A stretch of 57,512 bases of DNA from Bacteroidota bacterium (GCA_030706605.1 JAUZOE010000024.1:1-57512), one strand, 5' to 3'; positions 1 through 9,610 are shown, counted from the first letter of the stretch. The notes: a model not told the origin generated them from the sequence alone. Numbers and translations are program-made.

Positions 1-8
1 GCTCATTT

Positions 9-348
9 CATTTTAGACGATCATTGCAATTTTTAGCTTTTTTTATGCAGCCTTGATTTTTTTGTTACTTTTTGTATCAAGACAAAAAGGAAATAAATAT
101 TAACTAAATACTGGTAGAGCTTACCGCCGTTTGAGCTCAATCTACAATGTTTGTTTTATGCCAACATGATAAGTAGTAGTCTGTACAGAGGGTTTGCTTG
201 TCACTTTTTCTCTTGAAAGAAAAAGTAACCAAAAAGTTCAAGGACAACCCGATCAGTTATTCACGCTATATTTATTTTTTTATTGGTGTTCATGATTGCT
301 TCGCAATTCGCGTGTTTGTCCGGCCTGCGCCACCAAAGCACTTAATGA
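9..348 (+). repeat. Dispersed hairpin repeat, copy 1
   Basis: This AT-rich noncoding stretch recurs at 6155-6511, in part at 6705-6810, and inverted at 51398-51735. Landmarks in order are TTTTAGAC, GCAGCCTTGATTTTTTTG, a hairpin with arms around CTTTTTGT/ACAAAAAG, and a second hairpin with arms ACTTTTTCT (203-211) and AGAAAAAGT (218-226). AACCAAAAAGTTCAAGGACA and CCCGATC follow. This copy and copy 4 share about 54 extra bases after CCCGATC (about 255-308) that copy 2 lacks. Short ORFs read through the repeat look spurious. Confidence 0.8.
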
Positions 349-429
349 CATTGCCCGCCGGGACATGAAAAATACGGCAACCTTTTTTCCTTTTCTTTAT
401 TTAAGTGTGACTGGTTTTATTCACTTATT

Positions 430-1272
430 TCAAATCCTGTCTGGCCAGATATTAGGTAATTCTCCGCTGAAACCCATCTCAGGAAGGTCATTGATTTGTT
501 TCATTTCTATTTCTGTCAATTCAAAATCGAACAGGTTGATATTTTCTTTAATTCTTTTTGGCGTATTCGATTTTGGAATCACAATCACATCGTGCTGAAT
601 TATCCAGCGCAGGCAAATTTGAGAAACAGATTTGTTATGAGCATTTGCTATTTCTTCTAAAACATCATTGCCAAATACTTTACCTCTTGCCAAAGGCGAC
701 CATGACTCAACTGCAATCCCTTTCTTTTTACAATAGGCAGTTAATTCCGGTTGCCAGTAGCCGGGGTGGAACTCAATTTGATTAACCGCAGGAATTACCT
801 TTGCTGTCTCAAAAAGCGCCTCCAGGTGTTCTTGCCAAAAGTTGCTTACACCAATGGATTTAATCTTTCCTTCGGCTTGTAATTCCTCCATGGCACGCCA
901 GGTTTCGGCATTGGTATTCTGCCAGTTTTTATAGTTCCTGGCATTGGCTGGCCAGTGCACCAGGTACAGGTCAATATAGTCCAGGCCCAGTTTGTTGAGA
1001 GATTCTTCAAAAGCGGTTTTAGCAGTTTCGTAACCTAAATTTTCTCTCCATAATTTGGTGGTAACCACAATTTCATCCCTGGGAATACCACTTGCCTTTA
1101 TCCCTTTTCCTACAGCCTCTTCATTTTCATATTTAGCTGCAGTATCAATCAAACGATACCCATTGGCTAAAGCATTAATAACGGATTGAACTCCCTCTTC
1201 CTCATTTGCCTTGTATGTACCAAAACCTGCTATAGGAATCTTATTGCCATCATTTAAAATTATTTCTTTCAT
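430..1272 (-). CDS. Aldo/keto reductase
   Basis: This is a 280-residue cytosolic NAD(P)H-dependent oxidoreductase of the AKR superfamily, full length for the family. The catalytic tetrad is visible: D43 and Y48 in the LIDTAAKY segment, K73 in TTKLW and H106 in LVHWP. The C-terminal IPKSNTPKRIKEN segment is the usual 2'-phosphate/NADPH-binding loop, so NADPH is the likely cofactor. The family reduces aldehydes, ketoacids or 2,5-diketogluconate, and the substrate cannot be read from sequence. It stands alone between repeat copy 1 and a divergently transcribed ArsR operon. The ATG start gives the canonical N-terminal beta strand, with no signal peptide. Confidence 0.93.
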   Translation of the reverse strand: MKEIILNDGNKIPIAGFGTYKANEEEGVQSVINALANGYRLIDTAAKYENEEAVGKGIKASGIPRDEIVVTTKLWRENLGYETAKTAFEESLNKLGLDYIDLYLVHWPANARNYKNWQNTNAETWRAMEELQAEGKIKSIGVSNFWQEHLEALFETAKVIPAVNQIEFHPGYWQPELTAYCKKKGIAVESWSPLARGKVFGNDVLEEIANAHNKSVSQICLRWIIQHDVIVIPKSNTPKRIKENINLFDFELTEIEMKQINDLPEMGFSGELPNIWPDRI

Positions 1273-1653
1273 AAAATAAATTGGGTTCTGTGTTTTTAGG
1301 ATGTTTGCTACGGGCCCCGCATTTATACAATGCCGGAAATAGAATTTCGTCTACCCTGACCTCTTGCCAAATTTATAATTAAAAGTTCATTGTTACTATT
1401 TTTACTGAACAAAGTTCCATTGGTGGTGTAAGCTTCTGCCTGAACCCTGTTGTCACAATTTTCTTCTAAAGGATAGCACCAGTGGACGCTTTGGATAATT
1501 TAACTAACAATAACCTCGCGCCTAAAGGGGGGAGCGGGGAAGACCTGCAAAGAATAAAATTCTGGCTTCTTCAAAAAAATAATACAGATAAATTTGCGCA
1601 ATCAAATAGTTGCACTTCTATTTGCAACCAGATGGTAGCAAATAATTAAAAAA
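1273..1653. other. Intergenic region, no gene seen
   Basis: About 380 bases separate the divergent aldo/keto reductase and ArsR-type genes and must hold both promoters. I see no coding potential, RNA gene or convincing operator. A short G-rich patch lies near 1525-1540. Confidence 0.6.
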
Positions 1654-2010
1654 ATGGAAATCAGGAGAGATGTTTTTCAAGCCATAGCAGACCCGACAAG
1701 AAGAGAAATAATCGGGTTGATTGCAAAAAAACCAATGACACCTAACAATGTTGCTGACTGCTTTGATATAAGCCGGCAAGCCATTTCAAAACATATACAA
1801 ATACTAACAGAATGTGGGCTGCTTTCTCTTAATATTAAAGGGAGGGACTATTATTACACAATTGAACCGAAAAAATTAACAGAGGTAAATGATTGGTTAG
1901 AGCCTTATCGAAAAATGTGGGAAGACAGGTTTGAAGCAATCGATGATTTATTAAATGACATGCAGACCCAAAAAATAAAAATCAAAACAAAATCAAAATC
2001 AAAAAAATGA
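1654..2010 (+). CDS. ArsR-family winged-helix transcriptional regulator
   Basis: This 118-residue protein is a small winged-helix DNA-binding repressor. The start IADPTRREIIGLIAKKPMT is typical of the ArsR group. It is followed by the helix-turn-helix VADCFDISRQAISKHIQIL and a YYYTIEP wing. There is no metal-binding CxC motif, so metal sensing is unlikely. The C-terminus is a lysine/serine-rich tail. The stop overlaps the start of the VOC gene by 4 bases, so the two are translationally coupled. ArsR, VOC and SRPBCC genes in this order form a common bacterial operon in which the regulator probably controls its own unit. The effector is unknown. Confidence 0.9.
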   Translation: MEIRRDVFQAIADPTRREIIGLIAKKPMTPNNVADCFDISRQAISKHIQILTECGLLSLNIKGRDYYYTIEPKKLTEVNDWLEPYRKMWEDRFEAIDDLLNDMQTQKIKIKTKSKSKK

Positions 2011-2432
2011 CAAAGCAAATGTATCCTTGCTTATGGTTTGATGGTGAAGCCAAAGCAGCAGCAGATTTTTACTGCACAATTTTCCCGAATTCAAAAATCA
2101 ATAACGACTCAGGAATGGTTGTAAATTTTGAACTCAATGGGCAATTTTTTATGGGGTTAAATGGAGGGGATAACTTTAAGTTCAACGAGGCTGTTTCCTT
2201 TGTTATTCCTTGCAAAGACCAAACAGAAATTGACCATTATTGGTACAAACTCATTGCTGACGGAGGCAAGGAAGGCAATTGCGGATGGTGTAAAGATAAG
2301 TTCGGATTATCCTGGCAAGTAGTCCCAACTATATTGGGTGAACTTATGTCGAATCCGGAAAACGGACAAAGAGTTGTTCAGGCATTTATGAAAATGAAAA
2401 AATTTGATATTGAAACTCTTAAAAATGCTTAA
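2007..2432 (+). CDS. VOC-superfamily protein (PhnB / 3-dmu-9_3-mt type)
   Basis: This 141-residue protein of the vicinal oxygen chelate fold matches the PhnB-like group. It begins MYPCLWFDGEAKAAADFY, followed by TIFPNSKI, and contains NGQFFMGLNGG and FGLSWQVVP, which are hallmarks of this group. Despite the domain name, members are not proven methyltransferases, and no reaction can be assigned. It overlaps the upstream ArsR gene by 4 bases and is followed after 19 bases by the SRPBCC gene, so it is the middle gene of a three-gene operon. Confidence 0.88.
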   Translation: MTKQMYPCLWFDGEAKAAADFYCTIFPNSKINNDSGMVVNFELNGQFFMGLNGGDNFKFNEAVSFVIPCKDQTEIDHYWYKLIADGGKEGNCGWCKDKFGLSWQVVPTILGELMSNPENGQRVVQAFMKMKKFDIETLKNA

Positions 2433-2451
2433 AGGATAAAAAATAACAAAT

Positions 2452-2928
2452 ATGGCAAAACAAATAGAAGTTACCAGGACCTTTAATGCCCCCATTGAAA
2501 TGGTTTGGCAAGTTTGGGTAGACCCTGAACTTGTAAAGCGTTGGTGGGGCCCAAAACATTTTACATCTCCTGTAGCAAAAATTGACTTTCGGGTAGGTGG
2601 TAAGTCCATAGTCAGTATGAAAGCACCAAAAGAAATGGGTGGACAGGAATTTTATTCTGTTTGGGAGTACATAAAAATTATTCCTTTACAAGAAATTGAG
2701 TTTATTCAGAGCTTACCTGACAAAGAAGGTAATAAAACCGACCCTGTGAAAGTAGGTATGCCGCCAGACTTTCCTATAGACATTAAAACAGTTGTGACTT
2801 TCAAAGAAGTTGCAAAAAATAAAACAGAAATGACAGTTACAGAGTATGCTGACTTTGGTACAATTAGCAACTTTGCACAAATTGGATTAGAGCAAAGCCT
2901 GGACAAAATGAATACTATTTTTAGCTAA
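2452..2928 (+). CDS. SRPBCC (AHSA1-like) domain protein
   Basis: This 158-residue protein has the START-like helix-grip fold of the AHSA1 family. The opening segment EVTRTFNAPIEMVWQVW and the WWGPKHFTSP motif are diagnostic, and the remainder keeps the family's VTVTEYADFG strand. Such proteins bind hydrophobic ligands or act as small-molecule or stress proteins, and the substrate is unknown. It is the last gene of the ArsR-VOC-SRPBCC operon and converges with the cytochrome c peroxidase gene. About 190 bases between the two genes hold no clear terminator. Confidence 0.9.
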   Translation: MAKQIEVTRTFNAPIEMVWQVWVDPELVKRWWGPKHFTSPVAKIDFRVGGKSIVSMKAPKEMGGQEFYSVWEYIKIIPLQEIEFIQSLPDKEGNKTDPVKVGMPPDFPIDIKTVVTFKEVAKNKTEMTVTEYADFGTISNFAQIGLEQSLDKMNTIFS

Positions 2929-3118
2929 ACAAAAAGTTGAAAGAAGAGAAATTATGCTTCTTACTATGTTCTTCTTGTAGTATAAAATACCAATTTCATT
3001 TCCAAAAGATCAATTCCAATTCCTTGATAAAGAGTTTTAAAAGAACTTTTTTTCATAGCAACATCCAATATAGTGAGGCGTTGCTGCTTACTATATTAAA
3101 AATGAAAATGATAGCGAT

Positions 3119-4186
3119 TTATTTTTGCATCAGTTCTTGTGGAAATGTTTTTGCATCCGGGTTTACATCGCCTGATAATGAATTTAAAAAAGCAACAATT
3201 TGCTTCTCTTCTGCAACTGAAAAGGTTTTGTTTAACTGAGCCTTTCCCATAATTATTACAGCAGAATCGAGATTTGCAATACTTCCATCGTGAAAATAGG
3301 GGAAGGTTCCTGAAGCATTACGCAATCCGGGTACTTTAAACACGTCTTTATCGCCTGTGTTTTTGGTTACTGCTTTCCTCCCTTCATCATTGGATGTACT
3401 GTGCGTTAGAGTACGGTAATCAGTTACTACTCCAAACTTCTGCATAGTTCCTCCACCTATGCCTACTCCACTATGGCAACTAATACAACCGGATGCAATA
3501 AATACTTTAAGGCCTTCTTTTTCCTCTGGAGTAATTGCATTCATATCACCCTGCATAAATTTGTCAAACCTGGAAGGTGTAAGCAATGTGCGTTCAAAAG
3601 CTGCAATGGCTTTTTGTAAATTATCATATGTAAGAGGCTTGGGCTCTCCTGGAAATGCTGCTTTAAACATATCAGGGTATGGCTTAATGGTACTCAATCT
3701 TTCTATTAAAAACCCTTTATGCGGAATAGCCATTTCAACAGAATTTAGAATAGGCATACCTGCCTGTTCTTCTACATCTTTTGCACGTCCATCCCAAAAT
3801 TGCATATTGTGTAGTGCCGCATTAAAAACAGTCGGCGAATTACGACTACCCTGTTTTCCTGCATCTCCTGTGGAAGTGATTTTATTATCTACTCCATAAT
3901 TTGCAAGGTTATGGCAGGAATTACAACTGTTGTTCCCGGTTCTGGAAAGACGGGTATCATAATAAAGCAACTTGCCAAGCTTAACTTTTGGCTCAGTAAC
4001 TTCATTGTTTTTATTATCTGCAACGGCTGGCAATGGTTTAAAAAAATTGCGGGCTGAATTTAATAAAGAGTCATCTGCCTGGGTGTTGGTTACAACAGCT
4101 TCCATTGTTTTTTTGTTGCCGGATTCATTACAAGAAAAGATAGCAACTATTATACTAAGTCCAACAATCGTCATTTGCTTTTTCAT
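3119..4186 (-). CDS. Di-haem cytochrome c peroxidase, lipoprotein
   Basis: This 355-residue periplasmic protein of the bacterial CCP/MauG family reduces hydrogen peroxide using electrons from small cytochromes or quinol donors. Two c-type haem motifs are visible: CNSCH (C88, C91, H92) and CISCH (C234, C237, H238). TSTGDAGKQGSRNSPTVFNA and FWDGRAKDVEEQA between them are typical CCP segments. The N-terminus is a lipoprotein signal with IFSC as the lipobox (C19), so it is predicted to be membrane anchored. It is monocistronic. The inverted repeat at 4236-4273 lies about 50 bases upstream of its start. Confidence 0.93.
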   Translation of the reverse strand: MKKQMTIVGLSIIVAIFSCNESGNKKTMEAVVTNTQADDSLLNSARNFFKPLPAVADNKNNEVTEPKVKLGKLLYYDTRLSRTGNNSCNSCHNLANYGVDNKITSTGDAGKQGSRNSPTVFNAALHNMQFWDGRAKDVEEQAGMPILNSVEMAIPHKGFLIERLSTIKPYPDMFKAAFPGEPKPLTYDNLQKAIAAFERTLLTPSRFDKFMQGDMNAITPEEKEGLKVFIASGCISCHSGVGIGGGTMQKFGVVTDYRTLTHSTSNDEGRKAVTKNTGDKDVFKVPGLRNASGTFPYFHDGSIANLDSAVIIMGKAQLNKTFSVAEEKQIVAFLNSLSGDVNPDAKTFPQELMQK

Positions 4187-4235
4187 ATCTATAATTTTTT
4201 AAACTATAAAAGTAAAATGCCGGGATACCAAAAAC

Positions 4236-4273
4236 ACTGACCATATTCATCCTATTGGGTGATAGTGGTCAGT
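4236..4273. promoter_or_regulatory. Inverted repeat upstream of the peroxidase gene
   Basis: ACTGACCA (4236-4243) and TGGTCAGT (4266-4273) form a perfect 8-bp inverted repeat with a 22-base spacer. It lies about 50 bp before the cytochrome c peroxidase start and could be an operator or 5'-UTR hairpin. The rest of 4187-4553 shows no gene. Confidence 0.3.
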
Positions 4274-4553
4274 CAAAGTTGAATTTATAAAGCACTGAAA
4301 TTAAAAATTGGTTCCACCAGGTACTTTAATTCTTTGCCCTTTTATCCAGCTACCATCCCCTTGCCATCCTTCGTTTGCAACTAAGACCGGTTGAACATTT
4401 TAAAACAACTTTTACCTGGTGTTATCGGCGGCTGATGTAGCTGGTTAATGATTTTTCAATCAGAATGAATTATTTATGTATTTTTAAAACCTAATTGAAC
4501 TGTTTTGAAATAACAGGTAACCGATTCAAAATGAACTAAAAATAATCTTAGTA

Positions 4554-6137
4554 ATGAAAATCAGACTATTCTCTCTTATTGCATCCTTCTTATTGTTCAC
4601 TTTTCATGCCGGTGCACAGACCGGTTTACCAGATTCGCTGAGGGCGGCTATTCTTACGCCTCCGCCACCTCCCTCTCCAAGGATTAACGGGCCAAAAGTA
4701 TTTGGCGTTCGTCCGGGTTCGCCTTTCATGTATACCATTCCCGCCACCGGCATCCGGCCTATTGTTTTTAAGGCAACAGGTTTACCATCGGGTTTAAGTT
4801 TAGATAGCAAGACAGGAAGAATTCATGGGACTTTAAACAAGAAAGGAACCTATGAAGTGACTCTTGAAGCAAAAAATGAAAAAGGAGTTAACAAGAGAAA
4901 ATTTAAGATTATAGTAGGTGATAAAATAGCCTTAACGCCACCACTGGGATGGAATAGCTGGAATTGCTGGGGCGGTTCGGTAAGCCAGGAAAAGGTACTT
5001 AGTTCTGCAAGGGCTATGGTTGCCAAAGGATTGATTGATCATGGCTGGACCTATATCAATATTGATGATGGCTGGCAGGGTATCCGCGGAGGAAAATACA
5101 ATGCGATTCAGCCTAATTCCAAATTCCCGGATATGAAAGGTCTCTCGGATGAAATTCATGGAATGGGATTAAAAATGGGTATTTATTCTACTCCCTGGGC
5201 CGCTTCTTACCAGGTATATATTGGCTCATCCGGCGACAATGCCGATGGCACTTACGACTGGATAAAAGAGGGTCATGAAGATCAATATCATCGTTTTGAA
5301 GCCCCGGATTCTGTAAGAAGAAAATTATCATCTGCAATGCATCATCATGGTAAATTTTCTTTCGTAAGCAATGATGTGAAACAATGGGCTGACTGGGGTG
5401 TGGATTACCTGAAATATGACTGGCATCCAATTGACGTAAAACATGTGGCAGAAATGCATAAAGCACTACTTGGCCAACACAGGGATATTTTTTACAGTCT
5501 TTCCAATAGCGCCAATTATGATTCTGCATCAAGCTATGCAGCATTGTCTAATAGCTGGCGTACTACCGGGGATATCCGGGATAACTGGGAAAGTATGAGT
5601 ACCATCGGATTTAACCAGGACAGGTGGGCTCCCTTTGCAGGCCCCGGTCACTTTAATGATCCGGATATGTTGGTAGTGGGTGAAGTAGGCTGGGGCCCAC
5701 GCCTTCATCCAACAAATCTTTCTATTGCAGAACAATATACACATATCAGTCTATGGAGCTTATTATCTGCGCCATTGTTAATTGGTTGCAATATGGCAGA
5801 CCTGGATGATTTTACATTAAGCCTTTTGACCAATGATGAAGTACTTGATATTGACCAGGATGCTTTGGTGGATGAGGCCACAAAAGTAGAAACAAACGGA
5901 GACCTGGTTGTGTACAAAAAGAAGTTAGCCGACGGGACTATTGCAGTTGGCATGTTTAACAGGGGACCTGTAAAAGCAAAAGTAACCATCAGGTGGTCGC
6001 GGTTGAATATTTATGGAACCCAGATGGTTCGTGATCTTTGGCGCCAGATTAATATAGGTAAAAGAAATGGTTCGTTTTCTGCTGATGTAGATCCGCATGG
6101 AGTAGTATTGGTAAAAATGACACCGGTAAAAGGGTAG
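4554..6137 (+). CDS. GH27 alpha-galactosidase (melibiase) with N-terminal Ig-like domain
   Basis: This 527-residue secreted enzyme is predicted to release alpha-linked galactose. It has a signal peptide (residues 1-21), a proline-rich linker (TPPPPPSPR), a putative Ig-like domain (about 45-122), and a GH27 barrel opening TPPLGWNSWNCWGG. INIDDGW (about 168-174), nucleophile D289 in YLKYDW and the proposed acid/base D340 in RTTGDI follow. A C-terminal beta domain (about 440-527) completes the fold. It is transcribed alone, between repeat copies 1 and 2, just before the polysaccharide cluster. The family also includes alpha-N-acetylgalactosaminidases and beta-L-arabinopyranosidases, so substrate specificity is inferred. 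Confidence 0.92.
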   Translation: MKIRLFSLIASFLLFTFHAGAQTGLPDSLRAAILTPPPPPSPRINGPKVFGVRPGSPFMYTIPATGIRPIVFKATGLPSGLSLDSKTGRIHGTLNKKGTYEVTLEAKNEKGVNKRKFKIIVGDKIALTPPLGWNSWNCWGGSVSQEKVLSSARAMVAKGLIDHGWTYINIDDGWQGIRGGKYNAIQPNSKFPDMKGLSDEIHGMGLKMGIYSTPWAASYQVYIGSSGDNADGTYDWIKEGHEDQYHRFEAPDSVRRKLSSAMHHHGKFSFVSNDVKQWADWGVDYLKYDWHPIDVKHVAEMHKALLGQHRDIFYSLSNSANYDSASSYAALSNSWRTTGDIRDNWESMSTIGFNQDRWAPFAGPGHFNDPDMLVVGEVGWGPRLHPTNLSIAEQYTHISLWSLLSAPLLIGCNMADLDDFTLSLLTNDEVLDIDQDALVDEATKVETNGDLVVYKKKLADGTIAVGMFNRGPVKAKVTIRWSRLNIYGTQMVRDLWRQINIGKRNGSFSADVDPHGVVLVKMTPVKG

Positions 6138-6154
6138 GGAATTAATGATTGGAT

Positions 6155-6511
6155 TTATTTTAGACAATCATTTAAATTTTTAGCTTTTTTTATGCAGCCT
6201 TGATTTTTTTGTTGCTTTTTGTATCAAGACAAAAAGGAAATAAAGATTGGGCTGATACTGGTAAAGCTTGCCGCCGTTTGGTCTCCTGACCAACGGCTAT
6301 CTTCTACAACATCTTTCTACCGATATAAAAAATGGCTGTCTGTACGAATAGTTTGCTTGTCACTTTTTCTCTTGAAAGAAAAAGTAACCAAAAAGTTCAA
6401 GAACAACCCGATCGCTCCGCGCGTTTGTTCGGCCAACGCCACTGCAGCTCTTTAATGAATAGCAATCTTCTACAGTGTTCGTCTTTGCGAGAAGGCAAGA
6501 CGAAGCAATCT
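6155..6511 (+). repeat. Dispersed hairpin repeat, copy 2 (with second module)
   Basis: This is the fullest copy. It carries the TATCAAG-loop hairpin, then a GGTC/GACC hairpin (CCGTTTGGTC TCCT GACCAACGG), then the ACTTTTTCT/AGAAAAAGT hairpin and AACCAAAAAGTTCAAGAACA. A second module follows, starting AGCAATCTTCTACAGTGTTC and containing GTCTTTGCGAG and AGACGAAGCAATC (about 6480-6510). The second module resembles the GTCATTGCGAG-type repeats common in many bacterial genomes. Copy 4 has the same two-module order. The copy begins just after the GH27 gene. Confidence 0.8.
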
Positions 6512-6704
6512 ATATATTGGTACATTCCTTTTCTGGGTCTCGTTTCAAACAAGGATTATTAGAGAGTTTTCCTTCGGTCTCATAAAAAAAGCGTTAAGAA
6601 AATTTGAATGATAGTCGTTAAGAAATGAATGTTACTATCGCCAGGACATGCACTTAGCTTGTAAGTTGTACTATTGCTGGGATATATTCTATCGTTGGGG
6701 CTAA

Positions 6705-6810
6705 TTTCATTTTAGACCATTATTTAAATTTTTAGCTTTTTTTATGTAGCCTTGATTTTTTTGTTACTTTTTGTGTCAAGACAAAAAGTAAATAAAGCGT
6801 AACTAAATAT
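6705..6810 (+). repeat. Dispersed hairpin repeat, copy 3 (5' part only)
   Basis: Only the first third of the repeat is present, ending near 6810. Its hairpin is perfect here: TTACTTTTTGT (6764-6774), a six-base loop and ACAAAAAGTAA (6781-6791). It lies in the same orientation as copy 2, just downstream of the GH78 gene's 3' end. Nothing gene-like is seen in the rest of 6512-6901. Confidence 0.75.
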
Positions 6811-6901
6811 GAATAAGAATTTGAGTTTAAAATACTTGATCGTATATGGATATAAGTTACATTAGGCCAGGTGATATCTCAAAGATTTCCTGGTTTCTTT
6901 A

Positions 6902-9178
6902 TCATTTTGTAATCAATACATGTTTTCCGGCAGGCACGTTTTTAATGATAAAAAAACCATCTTTTGGAATAAGATTACTTTTTTGTCCATCAATAATCAA
7001 GTCTGGTTTCTTTGAATCAAACGCTACATAAATATTGGCTCTTGTGTCCCCGGGGATAGTTACTTTCATTGCATCCATAAGTTCACTTTTCTTGCAGGAA
7101 ACTGAAATGGCACCTTTGATGGTGGGCGTTTTTAATTCAGCAAAGGAAAGATTCCCTAACTCTGGTTTTACCTGGAAGGTGTCAAAACCGGGAGTGAGTG
7201 GTTCAACGCCCATCAGTTTTCTAACGATAATATTGGCAGGTGCGGCGCCCCAGGCATGGTTCCAGTCAAGATTGGGTTTATATACTTTGTCCCAGGCTTC
7301 CATGGTAATGGTAGAGCCACTGCGAATCATATTGTACCAGCTTCTCTGGGTAGTGGCATCTAATAACGTTAATGCATAATCGTCCTCATCATTATCGTAT
7401 AAGGCATCTAACAGGAATTGGGCTCCGTAAACACTGCAGGCCATTTTTCTTGTTTTAATAAAATTTACTACTTTCTCAATATTGTTTTTGGGAACCAGGC
7501 CAAAAGCGAGAGCAAACATATTGGCATGTAAAGAAGTATGGTTGGTACTGTCTCCGTCTTTTATTAAACCCGTTGCCGGATTCAGAAAAATATTTTGAAA
7601 AGAGTGATAAACCTCTTTTTCTTTTTCTTCATAGAATTTTGCATCTCCTTTTTTCTGCAGGACTGTTGCAATCTTTTGCATTAATACCAAAGCCCTGTAA
7701 TAATAAGCATTTACCACAGCATTATAATCATTAAAAACAAAGCCGTCCTGTTCTCCGTCGTATTCTTTTTCATTACCAATATAATGGCTTCCGTGAGGCC
7801 AGTCTACATTATCTCTAAGGCCGCTCTTATCGTCAAATTTTTCAGGGAAGTGAATCGATTTTAAAAATTCCGGTGTTTGTTTACCTGTTGTTGTGCTGAT
7901 GAGTTCATTGTTTCCGGCAAGGGGCATCAGTAATTTTTTCTGTAATTCTGTATAATATTTTTTAAGAAATGAGTCATCACCCGTGTACATATAATCGTTC
8001 CATGCCAGCATGATATTTTGCAGGCTCCATTCTGTAGGCCACGTAGGATTATAAATTACATAAGCCATAGAGCGCCTTGCCATGCTGTATTCCGGGTCAA
8101 CTGAATAATGTGATAACTGGTTGATCAATGCATCCGCTTCATAAGGAACCCGCTCCCTGTCGCCATCCACATAATAGCCCGTGAAGCTGGTAGCTTTTTC
8201 AGAATATTTACACAGATCCCATACTTTATTTAAAACACTATCACTGGAAATAAAATGAGAAGCATGATCATCAAACGGGTAGAAAACCATCTTCCGGTGG
8301 ATAGATTCTTTATTGAGTTTTCCTTTATAATTAGTAATCCTTACATACCTGAAAGGAAATACTTCTCCAATATATGCAGGCATTAATATCGGGCTGTTTC
8401 TATGGTTTCTTTTTTCATTGGGCGGCCAGTGAATAAGATAATCATGTGTCCCTTTTTTTACCAACAAGCCAATCTTTATGTAGCGAATATTGCCGTTTGT
8501 ATTCAGAAGTTCATAATTACTTTTTAACGCTTCTCCTGCCTCTATCCATATAGAATCATTTACCGGGCTTGACAGATGTAATTGCAATTGCCCAAATCCA
8601 TCTTTGCCAAAATCTAAAAAGTCAGTGTTGTCATCTTTTTTAAATATGGTAGCGGGAGTTTGTATTGTTGCAGATAAGGGATAATGTGAAATATTATTTG
8701 AAGAATCTTTTGCGCTTAGAAAGAAGGCGGTATTATCTGAAAAGGGGGTTATAGCATCTTCATCGTTCCATACAGCTACTTTCCAATAATATACTTTACC
8801 GGGAATAAGTGCTTTCCCATCATAAACGGCACGGGTATCAGTTGATTTTATTTTTTTTGAATCCCAGTAATCTCCTTTATCTCTGTCCAACAACCAGGAA
8901 GAAGATGCCACCAGGATTCTCCATGCTTTTACTTTTTTTATGGAGGTATCCACTTCCCAGTTAAACACGGGCCTGGTACCATATATTTTTGCAGACTGGT
9001 ATTGGTCTTTTTGGTTTATAGCGGCAAAGATTGGTTTATTTACCTGTAGCCCCCTACTGCTCACATTTCCTGTATGCAATAAGAAATCACACCGAAGATG
9101 ATTGGGAGCCAATAAAACCTGGCAGTTTGCAGATATAGATAAAATAGTAAACAGGACAGTAATTAAAACAAGCTTCAT
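6902..9178 (-). CDS. Secreted GH78-type alpha-L-rhamnosidase
   Basis: This 758-residue enzyme has a signal peptide ending near SANCQ. N-terminal beta domains (about 60-300) include the WRILVASS and YYWKVAVW segments typical of rhamnosidase D and N domains. An alpha/alpha six-hairpin barrel follows, and then a C-terminal beta domain. The GH78 acidic cluster appears in compact form: YYVDGDRERVPYEADAL gives D338 or D340, E342 and D349. The second catalytic region is GSTITMEAWD, followed by NHAWGAAPANII. It should remove terminal alpha-rhamnose, though related six-hairpin enzymes can act on other sugars. Its upstream region contains the 9322-9335 palindrome, and it is divergent from the sulfatase operon. 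Confidence 0.82.
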   Translation of the reverse strand: MKLVLITVLFTILSISANCQVLLAPNHLRCDFLLHTGNVSSRGLQVNKPIFAAINQKDQYQSAKIYGTRPVFNWEVDTSIKKVKAWRILVASSSWLLDRDKGDYWDSKKIKSTDTRAVYDGKALIPGKVYYWKVAVWNDEDAITPFSDNTAFFLSAKDSSNNISHYPLSATIQTPATIFKKDDNTDFLDFGKDGFGQLQLHLSSPVNDSIWIEAGEALKSNYELLNTNGNIRYIKIGLLVKKGTHDYLIHWPPNEKRNHRNSPILMPAYIGEVFPFRYVRITNYKGKLNKESIHRKMVFYPFDDHASHFISSDSVLNKVWDLCKYSEKATSFTGYYVDGDRERVPYEADALINQLSHYSVDPEYSMARRSMAYVIYNPTWPTEWSLQNIMLAWNDYMYTGDDSFLKKYYTELQKKLLMPLAGNNELISTTTGKQTPEFLKSIHFPEKFDDKSGLRDNVDWPHGSHYIGNEKEYDGEQDGFVFNDYNAVVNAYYYRALVLMQKIATVLQKKGDAKFYEEKEKEVYHSFQNIFLNPATGLIKDGDSTNHTSLHANMFALAFGLVPKNNIEKVVNFIKTRKMACSVYGAQFLLDALYDNDEDDYALTLLDATTQRSWYNMIRSGSTITMEAWDKVYKPNLDWNHAWGAAPANIIVRKLMGVEPLTPGFDTFQVKPELGNLSFAELKTPTIKGAISVSCKKSELMDAMKVTIPGDTRANIYVAFDSKKPDLIIDGQKSNLIPKDGFFIIKNVPAGKHVLITK

Positions 9179-9321
9179 TTTTTTTGATTAATTAGTTATA
9201 GCAATCGAAAAGATTTTTTCAGGTATTTTCCTTAAAAACAGCATTTGCATCAGGATAGGCGAATCATGATTTCCTCTTTTTTAAAAATACCGTTCAATTC
9301 AAACTATTCTCCGTTTTTCTT

Positions 9322-9335
9322 CGGAAACGTTTCCG
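9322..9335. promoter_or_regulatory. LacI-family-type operator, upstream of GH78
   Basis: The perfect 14-bp palindrome CGGAAACGTTTCCG with a central CG step is typical of LacI-family operators. It lies about 145 bp before the GH78 start and about 445 bp before the divergent DUF1961-sulfatase operon. The identical 14-mer occurs at 31241-31254 before the GH88 gene. No LacI-family gene is in the window. Confidence 0.65.
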
Positions 9336-9610
9336 TAAAAATAAAAAAGCGATGGATAAAATATTGATAATTTGTAGCCGGATTTAAAATGAATTTTTTA
9401 TTAATATTCTTTTGAATCACTTACGAAACTGCTTAATGATATTATCAACCAATTTTGTGGTAAGTGTTATCGTAATTTTTTTAATTCTAAAATTGATGTC
9501 CTTTTAGAATATAAACATATATGATTGCCGGTATTCCCTGCAATTTAAATTAATAATATAAAATTTAATTGTTATCAACTGGAATTTAAAAATGAGAAAT
9601 AGTTAAATGA

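Noticed and set aside
296-598. Short plus-strand ORF in repeat copy 1
   Set aside because: It spans the repeat and the antisense of the aldo/keto reductase end. Its start is repeat-derived and no family features appear.
2937-3239. 100-codon ORF after the SRPBCC gene
   Set aside because: It overlaps the 3' end of the cytochrome c peroxidase gene on the other strand, and its composition is not protein-like.
6219-6562. Two overlapping short ORFs with LLKEKVTKKF-like text
   Set aside because: They read through repeat copy 2 in two frames. The same text arises from the inverted copy at 51464-51658, so it reflects the DNA repeat, not a protein.
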